From: an uncultured Muribaculaceae bacterium
Lineage (GTDB): Bacteria; Bacteroidota; Bacteroidia; Bacteroidales; Muribaculaceae
Length of the DNA: 64,000 bases
Direction: 5' to 3'
Assembly (NCBI GenBank): GCA_910586975.1
Contig: CAJUKX010000011.1
Location: 1 to 64,000, forward strand
Shown here: positions 59,063-64,000 of the stretch, one piece after another
How positions within the stretch are numbered: the first letter of the stretch is position 1
Layout of the letters: each line of letters starts with the position of its first letter
Position numbers and translations under genes: made by a program
Notes under the pieces: model-generated
What the model was told of the DNA's origin: nothing
Database searches by the model: none
The model's input: the letters and a program-made list of their open reading frames with translations, nothing else

Positions 59063-59750
59063 ATTTCTCAAATACTTGATTGCGATAGGTGTCACCGACC
59101 GGTATGTCGGTGGCACCTACCACTATATGGGTACGGCTGATAGACTCGACCTTGTCGACTGCCACGATAAACGAACGGTGCACACGCACAAACCTGTCGT
59201 CGGGCAATGTCTGAGCCACTGCCTTAAGGCTCATCTGGGTAAGCAGAGGACGCTCGCGGCCTTTCAGGAAAATCTTCACATAGTCCTTAAGCCCTTCCAC
59301 ATACAATATATCGTCGTAGTCCACCCTTACAAACTTATAGTCGCTTCTCACCATCATGAATGCTTCAGGCTCAGGCTCATCCACATCATGAAGCAGAGCT
59401 ACGGCTCGCGCTACAGCATCTGAAAACTCCTCGTAGCTGACGGGTTTAAGCAGATAATTGAGCGCGTTAACCCTGAATCCATCCAGGGCAAAATCGCGGT
59501 AGGCAGTTATGAAAATCACTCCTACATTATTGTCACGGGCCACACTTGCCAGCTCCAGCCCCGACATCTGCGGCATCTGTATGTCGAGAAAAGCAAGGTC
59601 AACCCGGCCGTCGCCTATAGCCTGCAGGGCTTCTTTAGCCGAGGTATACGAGCCTACCGGCTCAAGCGCGGGCGTGCGCTGCACGTAGGTCTCTATAAGG
59701 CGCAGAGCCAGCGGCTCATCATCGGCAATTATACAACGCAGTTTTTTCAT
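59052..59750 (-). CDS. LytTR-family response regulator
   Basis: A 232-residue regulator. The ATG at 59750 is chosen because it directly begins the receiver domain (MKKLRCIIADDEPLALRLIE). Acidic pocket Asp10 and Asp11, phosphoacceptor Asp56 in FLDIQMP, and Lys102 in YLLKPVS are all present. The C-terminal LytTR DNA-binding domain (about 135-232) contains VRVDYDDILYVEGLKDYVKI. It overlaps the kinase stop by ATGA, so the two form a standard LytS/LytR pair. Confidence 0.94.
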   Translation of the reverse strand: MKKLRCIIADDEPLALRLIETYVQRTPALEPVGSYTSAKEALQAIGDGRVDLAFLDIQMPQMSGLELASVARDNNVGVIFITAYRDFALDGFRVNALNYLLKPVSYEEFSDAVARAVALLHDVDEPEPEAFMMVRSDYKFVRVDYDDILYVEGLKDYVKIFLKGRERPLLTQMSLKAVAQTLPDDRFVRVHRSFIVAVDKVESISRTHIVVGATDIPVGDTYRNQVFEKFKL

Positions 59751-60814
59751 TTTGAGGGTATTACAAGACATACACGGCACAGATTGTCCTTACCGATTTC
59801 TATATCGAGCGATGCCTGGCCGCCATAAAGCAGCTCAAGGTGGCGCCTGAGATTGGCAAGTCCCACACCGCCGCTGCCCGAATCGAGGCGCGTATCGTTG
59901 TCTACACTGTTGACTGTAAAGCAGCTTATATGCTCGCCATCAGACTCTACCGAAATCTTTATAGGCAGGGATGTATCGGCGGTATTACCATGTTTGAACG
60001 CATTTTCTACAAGAGTTACAAACAGCAGCGGCGGCATATTGCCCTTCTCCTTGATATTAACGTTCAACTCCACCGGACGCGAGCCCATGCGCAGACGCAT
60101 GAGTTCCACATAGTTGCGTATGAACTCAGCCTCGCGTTCCACCTCCACTTTGTCGGGATTCTCATAAATTACATATCGCAGCAGGCCTGAAAGCTCGTGA
60201 ACGGCCTTCTGGGCCTCGGCCGAATCCACGGCTATAAGCGCGTAGATGGTATTGAGGGTGTTGAAAAGAAAGTGAGGGTTGAGCTGGGCGCGAAGGCTCT
60301 CGAGCTCGCTTTCGCGCTGCGAGGCCCTCAGCTCGCGTTGACTGCGCTCAAGCACCTGCCATTGGTTTGAAAGCCTCAGCATTACGGCAAGCGATATGAG
60401 CAACAGCAGCATTATGGAGTCGCGCAGAATAAACGAAGCCTTGGCCATCATTATCTGCAACTGGTCTCTATCGTGATTGAATCGCTTGGGCGCGCCCCCG
60501 CTCAGATAGTACATAAGCATAGAGGCTCCGGCTACCACCAGCACATTCCAGGCCACGAAGCGCCACCACCTGTTGGGGCCGCCGCGCTCCAGTGTACGCG
60601 GTATTATCACAAAAAAATTCAGATAGAAAACCCCTATCATAATGGCTACCTTAATATAAGCCACCGGGGGCATAGGGCCGCGCCAGGGCGATGCCATGCG
60701 CATTAGTACCTCGGGTAGTACAAGCAGTATGCCTATGATCAAAATGTGAACAGCCGGCGACAATAGCCGTCGGCTGTCATAGCTCTTTGAGCGGGATGGT
60801 GTCTTGCTGTCCAT
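59747..60814 (-). CDS. LytS-type sensor histidine kinase
   Basis: A 355-residue kinase. Four hydrophobic segments (about 21-38, 53-72, 86-104, 128-147) form the sensor half without an obvious ligand domain. A short coiled coil (150-177) leads into the His_kinase domain with AQLNPHFLFNTLNTIYAL (177-194), phospho-His181, and an ATPase domain with GVGLANLRRHLE near 320. Partner of the LytTR regulator. The signal sensed is unknown. Confidence 0.92.
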   Translation of the reverse strand: MDSKTPSRSKSYDSRRLLSPAVHILIIGILLVLPEVLMRMASPWRGPMPPVAYIKVAIMIGVFYLNFFVIIPRTLERGGPNRWWRFVAWNVLVVAGASMLMYYLSGGAPKRFNHDRDQLQIMMAKASFILRDSIMLLLLISLAVMLRLSNQWQVLERSQRELRASQRESELESLRAQLNPHFLFNTLNTIYALIAVDSAEAQKAVHELSGLLRYVIYENPDKVEVEREAEFIRNYVELMRLRMGSRPVELNVNIKEKGNMPPLLFVTLVENAFKHGNTADTSLPIKISVESDGEHISCFTVNSVDNDTRLDSGSGGVGLANLRRHLELLYGGQASLDIEIGKDNLCRVCLVIPSK

Positions 60815-60845
60815 GCACCGATGCGAGGAGATTAAAGTCGGTTTA

Positions 60846-61208
60846 TCAGAAAGGCAGATCCTCGCCGTTGTTCATCGGTTCTACGATTGGAGGAGGAGGT
60901 ACGGCTCCGGCCATGGGTGCCTGAGGTGCCACGGGAGCTGCAGCAAGGGGCTCCGATTTCCAGCCGCGGATGCTGGTGTACCAACGGCCCTGATATTCGC
61001 GGCTTTCGATATCGAAGCTCAGACGGATTTCATCGCCCACATTGAGGGGGAACTGGTCGGCACGGTCGCCAAAGAAGTCAAATGCTATCTTGCGGGGATA
61101 GTTTTCTTTGGTTTCAAGCACATATTCTCTTGACTTCCAGGGGTTACCGGCTTTTGACACGCCTGAACGCTCACCGATAAACTGTATAATTTTTCCTTCT
61201 ACTTCCAT
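60846..61208 (-). CDS. DUF3127 protein with SSB-like C-terminal tip
   Basis: The ATG at 61208 is chosen (MEVEGKIIQFIG); the upstream frame is low-complexity repeat. The product has 120 residues. Residues 1-85 are a beta-rich, OB-like DUF3127 domain (REYVLETKENYPRKIAFDFF, VGDEIRLSFDIESREY). Residues 86-112 are an Ala/Pro linker, and the end is NNGEDLPF. The linker and acidic DLPF tip are the arrangement of single-stranded DNA-binding proteins, whose DDIPF tip recruits repair and replication proteins. Function is not established; SSB-like binding is inference. It is divergent from iorA across the DnaA-box array. Confidence 0.82.
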   Translation of the reverse strand: MEVEGKIIQFIGERSGVSKAGNPWKSREYVLETKENYPRKIAFDFFGDRADQFPLNVGDEIRLSFDIESREYQGRWYTSIRGWKSEPLAAAPVAPQAPMAGAVPPPPIVEPMNNGEDLPF

Positions 61209-61268
61209 TATTATATGAGGTATTAAAATGACATGGTTGGTAAACTTGCCGTATGGGCATAATTTTTG

Positions 61269-61300
61269 CAAAGATAATATAATTGTGTATAAACGCCAAA
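61269..61300 (-). promoter_or_regulatory. Promoter of the DUF3127 gene, containing a DnaA box
   Basis: On the minus strand: -33 TTTG (61297-61300), a 20-nt spacer and -7 TATCTTTG (61269-61276), 61 bases before the ATG. The spacer contains TTATACACA (61284-61292), a consensus DnaA box. Confidence 0.65.
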
Positions 61301-61409
61301 CAGCGCCCATAAAAACTTTTAAACAAGTTATTAACAAACTTATCAACATAGTTATCAACATAGTTATCAACATACTTATTAACATAGTTATTAACATTGA
61401 TGTTGATAA
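61284..61409. other. Cluster of DnaA-box-like 9-mers; candidate replication origin or DnaA-controlled region
   Basis: The 330-bp gene-free stretch 61209-61538 holds one exact consensus box, TTATACACA on the minus strand (61284-61292). It also holds six plus-strand boxes at exact 12-bp spacing: TTATCAACA at 61340, 61352 and 61364, and TTATTAACA at 61328, 61376 and 61388. An inverted TTATCAACA follows at 61401-61409. TTATCAACA differs from the classic TTATCCACA at one base. The array is AT-rich, and genes diverge on both sides. dnaA is not in the window, so origin identity is a hypothesis; a plain tandem repeat is the main alternative. Confidence 0.5.
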
Positions 61410-61451
61410 CCGACCACTGCTTCACTTATGCTATATAACATAATGAAATCA

Positions 61452-61483
61452 ATTGACAATCACCCGAATTTACGCTATCTTTG
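61452..61483 (+). promoter_or_regulatory. Promoter of the ior operon
   Basis: ATTG at 61452-61455 (one mismatch to TTTG), a 20-nt spacer and -7 TATCTTTG at 61476-61483, 55 bases before the iorA ATG. Confidence 0.6.
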
Positions 61484-61538
61484 CACGTAAAAATTTATAC
61501 TATCTGACTAATGCCTGAAGTGGCTGAAACTTTTTACC

Positions 61539-63161
61539 ATGAAAAACAAACTACTCCTGCTGGGCGATGAAGCGCTTGCCCTCGGTGCTATCAACGCCGG
61601 ACTATCGGGTGCGTATGCTTATCCGGGCACACCATCCACCGAGATTCTCGAATACGTTCAGAACAATCCCGTTGCCCGTCTGCGCAAGATACACTCACAT
61701 TGGTCATCAAACGAAAAGACTGCCGTGGAAGAAGCCCTCGGCATGTCGTTCTGCGGTAAACGCGCCATCGTTTCGATGAAACACGTAGGCCTTAACGTGG
61801 CCGCCGACCCATTCATGAACTCTGCCATGACCGGCGCCAACGGCGGTCTGCTCGTTATTTCGGCCGACGACCCCTCGATGCACTCTTCGCAAAACGAGCA
61901 GGACTCTCGTTTCTATGCCAACTTCGCCATTATCCCGGCTCTTGAGCCCTCCAACCAGCAAGAGGCCTACGACATGGCTCAATACGGCTTCTCGCTCTCA
62001 GAGCGCATAGGCATGCCGGTGATGGTGCGTCTGGTCACCCGCCTGTCTCACTCAAGGGCCGTGGTTGCCGTAGACGCCGAACCCGCTCAGGAAAATCAGT
62101 TCAAATATCCCGAAAATACAGCACAATGGGTGCTGATGCCCGTAAACTCACGCAAACGCTATAACCAACTGCTTGATCTGCGAGAGGATATGGAGAAGGA
62201 AGCCGAGACTTCGCCTTTCAATACCCTCACCCCGGGTACCGACCGCCGTCTGGGCATCTTGGCATCGGGCATAGCATACAATTATATAATGGAGTGCTTC
62301 CCCGGAGGCTGCCCATTCCCGGTGCTTAAAATTTCGCAATATCCCCTGCCGCGACGCAAAGTAGCCGAGCTGGTTGCATCGTGCGACGCCGTATTGGTAG
62401 CCGAAGAAGGCCAGCCTTTCATCGAACAGGCAATGCGCGGCATACTCGACAACGGCCCCAAAATCTACGGCAAGCTCGACGGCATTCTGCCCCGCGCCGG
62501 CGAACTCTCGCCCGACTCAGTGGCAGCCGGCCTTGGCAAACTGCTCCCCGACCTCAACTTGGCCGTTCAGGTGCGCGAACCGTCAACAACAGTAGTGGCC
62601 CGTCCGCCGGCCTTGTGCCAAGGTTGCGGTCACCGCGATGTGTACGCCGCTCTCAACGCAGCCCTCGACGACTGCGCCTCGCCCAAGGTATTCGGCGACA
62701 TAGGTTGCTACACTCTGGGATGGCTCTCGCCCTTCAATGCCATTGACACCTGCGTGGATATGGGCGCTTCAATCACCATGGCCAAGGGTGCTGCCGATGC
62801 AGGCCAACGCCCCGCCGTAGCCATAATCGGCGACTCTACTTTCACTCACTCGGGCATGACAGGTCTGCTCGATGCCGTGAACGAAAATTCGCCCATTACA
62901 GTCATAATCTCTGATAACCTCACCACAGGTATGACCGGCGGACAAGACTCACAGGGCACCGGCAAGCTCGAAGAAATATGCCTGGGTCTCGGGGTTGACC
63001 CCGACCACCTGATGACCATCGACTCGCTGCCCAAGAATTTTGAAGACATGAAGAAACTGTTTGCTTCGGAATTTGCATACGAGGGTCTGTCGGTGGTAAT
63101 TGCCCGCCGCGAGTGCATACAGACTGCACGCCGCCACGCCAAAGCTAAAAAATTATCCTAA
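61539..63161 (+). CDS. iorA: Indolepyruvate ferredoxin oxidoreductase, alpha subunit
   Basis: A 540-residue thiamine-diphosphate enzyme that oxidatively decarboxylates aryl pyruvates to aryl-acetyl-CoA, reducing ferredoxin. The N-terminal half (1-180, AYPGTPSTEILEY, SMKHVGLNVAADP) is the pyrimidine-binding domain. The C-terminal half has the TPP site GDSTFTHSGM (431-440) and IISDN. Cys360 and Cys363 (CQGC), Cys390 and Cys526 could ligate the proximal 4Fe-4S cluster. The C-terminal two-cluster ferredoxin domain of archaeal IorA is missing; the protein ends shortly after Cys526. Forms a complex with iorB, 17 bp downstream. Confidence 0.92.
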   Translation: MKNKLLLLGDEALALGAINAGLSGAYAYPGTPSTEILEYVQNNPVARLRKIHSHWSSNEKTAVEEALGMSFCGKRAIVSMKHVGLNVAADPFMNSAMTGANGGLLVISADDPSMHSSQNEQDSRFYANFAIIPALEPSNQQEAYDMAQYGFSLSERIGMPVMVRLVTRLSHSRAVVAVDAEPAQENQFKYPENTAQWVLMPVNSRKRYNQLLDLREDMEKEAETSPFNTLTPGTDRRLGILASGIAYNYIMECFPGGCPFPVLKISQYPLPRRKVAELVASCDAVLVAEEGQPFIEQAMRGILDNGPKIYGKLDGILPRAGELSPDSVAAGLGKLLPDLNLAVQVREPSTTVVARPPALCQGCGHRDVYAALNAALDDCASPKVFGDIGCYTLGWLSPFNAIDTCVDMGASITMAKGAADAGQRPAVAIIGDSTFTHSGMTGLLDAVNENSPITVIISDNLTTGMTGGQDSQGTGKLEEICLGLGVDPDHLMTIDSLPKNFEDMKKLFASEFAYEGLSVVIARRECIQTARRHAKAKKLS

Positions 63162-63178
63162 CTTTCGAAACTACCAAC

Positions 63179-63751
63179 ATGAAAAAAGACATAATATTAG
63201 CCGGAGTCGGGGGTCAGGGTATCCTCTCTATAGCTACAATCATCGGCAATGCAGCTCTGCGACTCAACATGTATCTCAAGCAAGCCGAAGTACACGGAAT
63301 GAGCCAGCGTGGCGGCGATGTGATGTCGTGCCTGCGCATCAGCACCGACCCCATCGCCTCTGACCTCATTCCCAAGGGTAAGGTCGACCTCATCATCTCG
63401 CTCGAACCCATGGAAGCGCTGCGCTACATAGACCAACTGGCTCCCGACGGTCATATCATCACCTCTACCGAGCCGTTTGTCAACATCCCCACCTATCCCG
63501 AGATGGGTACTATACTTCAGGAACTCGAGAGCCACGGCAACTGCATCATGCTGCCCTGCGAGAACATTGCCAAGGAAGTGGCATCGGCCCGCGCATCAAA
63601 CATGGTGCTCCTCGGCGCCGCCACCCCCATGCTCGGCCTTACCACCGACGATATCAAGCAGAGCATACGCGCCGTATTTGAGTCAAAGGGCGAAAAGATA
63701 ATCAATGATAACCTCGCCGCCTTCAACGCCGGCCTTGCACACCAGTTCTGA
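63179..63751 (+). CDS. iorB: Indolepyruvate ferredoxin oxidoreductase, beta subunit
   Basis: A 190-residue gamma-type domain subunit: ILAGVGGQGILSIATIIGNA (7-26), VHGMSQRGGDVMSCLRIS (39-56), and a fold ending NLAAFNAGLAHQF. It binds CoA and completes the IorAB enzyme. It lies between iorA and the aminotransferase, 2 bp before the latter. Confidence 0.93.
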   Translation: MKKDIILAGVGGQGILSIATIIGNAALRLNMYLKQAEVHGMSQRGGDVMSCLRISTDPIASDLIPKGKVDLIISLEPMEALRYIDQLAPDGHIITSTEPFVNIPTYPEMGTILQELESHGNCIMLPCENIAKEVASARASNMVLLGAATPMLGLTTDDIKQSIRAVFESKGEKIINDNLAAFNAGLAHQF

Positions 63752-63753
63752 AT

Positions 63754-64000
63754 ATGAATCCCGTTTCCTCCGAACAACTTCACCACGAAATGTCGCAGAT
63801 GCACATCGAGAATGTTGCTTCTGCCACCATACGCCAGATTCTTGAGCTCGCCACAAGGCTCGAACAGCATCTTGGCGAGGAATTTGTACACCTCGAAATG
63901 GGTAATCCCGGCTTGCCGGCCTCTGAAATAGGTATCGAAGCCGAGCGCGAGGCTCTGCTCAAGGGCATTGCCAACCAATATCCCAACATTGCCGGCATCA
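63754..64000 (+). CDS. Aminotransferase class I/II, N-terminal part (cut by window end)
   Basis: The first 82 codons of a PLP-dependent aminotransferase: MNPVSSEQLHHEMSQMHIEN, then VHLEMGNPGLPASEIGIEAE, the usual N-terminal strand of class I/II enzymes. It starts 2 bp after iorB. In this operon it would turn aromatic amino acids into the aryl pyruvates used by IorAB. The catalytic lysine lies beyond the window. Confidence 0.75.
   Translation, partial: MNPVSSEQLHHEMSQMHIENVASATIRQILELATRLEQHLGEEFVHLEMGNPGLPASEIGIEAEREALLKGIANQYPNIAGI

Noticed and set aside
61209..61397. N-terminal extension of the DUF3127 frame reading as repeated LITM units
   Set aside because: It is the translation of the 12-bp TTATCAACA array; the DUF3127 domain begins at the ATG at 61208 and the promoter lies inside the extension.
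1..64000. tRNA, rRNA or CRISPR loci
   Set aside because: I looked for cloverleaf ends, rRNA-like conserved stretches and spaced identical repeats and saw none; the repeats present are hairpin elements or short iterons.

Overview
The window looks like a chromosomal segment of a gut-type member of the Bacteroidales, probably close to Muribaculaceae. The order-level call rests on sequence: the Bacteroidetes promoter pattern (a -7 box TAnnTTTG, often with a -33 TTTG 19-20 nt upstream), a SprA-type type IX secretion translocon, a DUF4249 lipoprotein beside a TonB-dependent receptor, a DUF4369/TlpA thioredoxin, DUF4143 ATPases and a DUF3127 protein. The family-level call is inference. I see no rRNA, tRNA, CRISPR array, integrase, transposase or phage gene.

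Layout. 0-8 kb: serine hydrolase and VanZ-like pair, then a minus-strand envelope operon (small secreted protein with a type IX-like C-terminus, 555-aa secreted protein, TonB-dependent receptor, DUF4249 lipoprotein) and a TlpA/DUF4369 thioredoxin. 8-11.4 kb: acyl-CoA ligase and a DUF4143 ATPase. 11.4-21 kb: minus-strand operon of a PHP-type phosphatase, a BadF-type sugar kinase, ruvA and the 2,492-codon sprA. 21-29 kb: GNAT acetyltransferase, small membrane protein, recX-prmC and obgE, three nonulosonic-acid genes and yicC. 29-35 kb: an acidic ORF-3-like protein, bioB, a second DUF4143 ATPase, a SpoU methyltransferase, radA and a Spy-like periplasmic protein. 35-39.6 kb: convergent kup and ClC channel genes, bracketed by two direct copies of a 165-bp structured repeat. 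39.6-46.3 kb: sugar-phosphate transferase with tsaC and tsaB, then MBOAT/SGNH O-acylation genes, a Rieske-like lipoprotein, an SRPBCC protein and pyrE. 46.4-55.2 kb: tripartite RND efflux operon, M64 peptidase, Lrp regulator and a family 2 glycosyltransferase. 55.3-61.2 kb: an 18-residue membrane peptide ahead of an ABC transporter/GntR operon, a histidine-kinase-like protein lacking the usual phospho-acceptor histidine, a LytTR/LytS pair, and a DUF3127 protein with an SSB-like tip. 61.2-64 kb: a gene-free region with a regular array of DnaA-box-like sequences, then indolepyruvate oxidoreductase iorA-iorB and the start of an aminotransferase.

How the genes fit together. Many loci serve the envelope: SprA exports proteins with type IX signals, and one small protein here has such a C-terminus. 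The sugar transferase, nonulosonate genes, MBOAT/SGNH pair, PHP phosphatase and GT2 enzyme point to surface-glycan synthesis and modification. The last operon reads as fermentation of aromatic amino acids: transamination, then ferredoxin-linked oxidation of the aryl pyruvates.

The observations most worth follow-up are the candidate replication origin or DnaA-controlled region at 61.28-61.41 kb beside the SSB-like DUF3127 gene, the family of long structured intergenic repeats (three copies, two bracketing kup-clc), the degenerate histidine kinase, the 23-bp iterons upstream of the second DUF4143 ATPase, and the 18-residue peptide gene.
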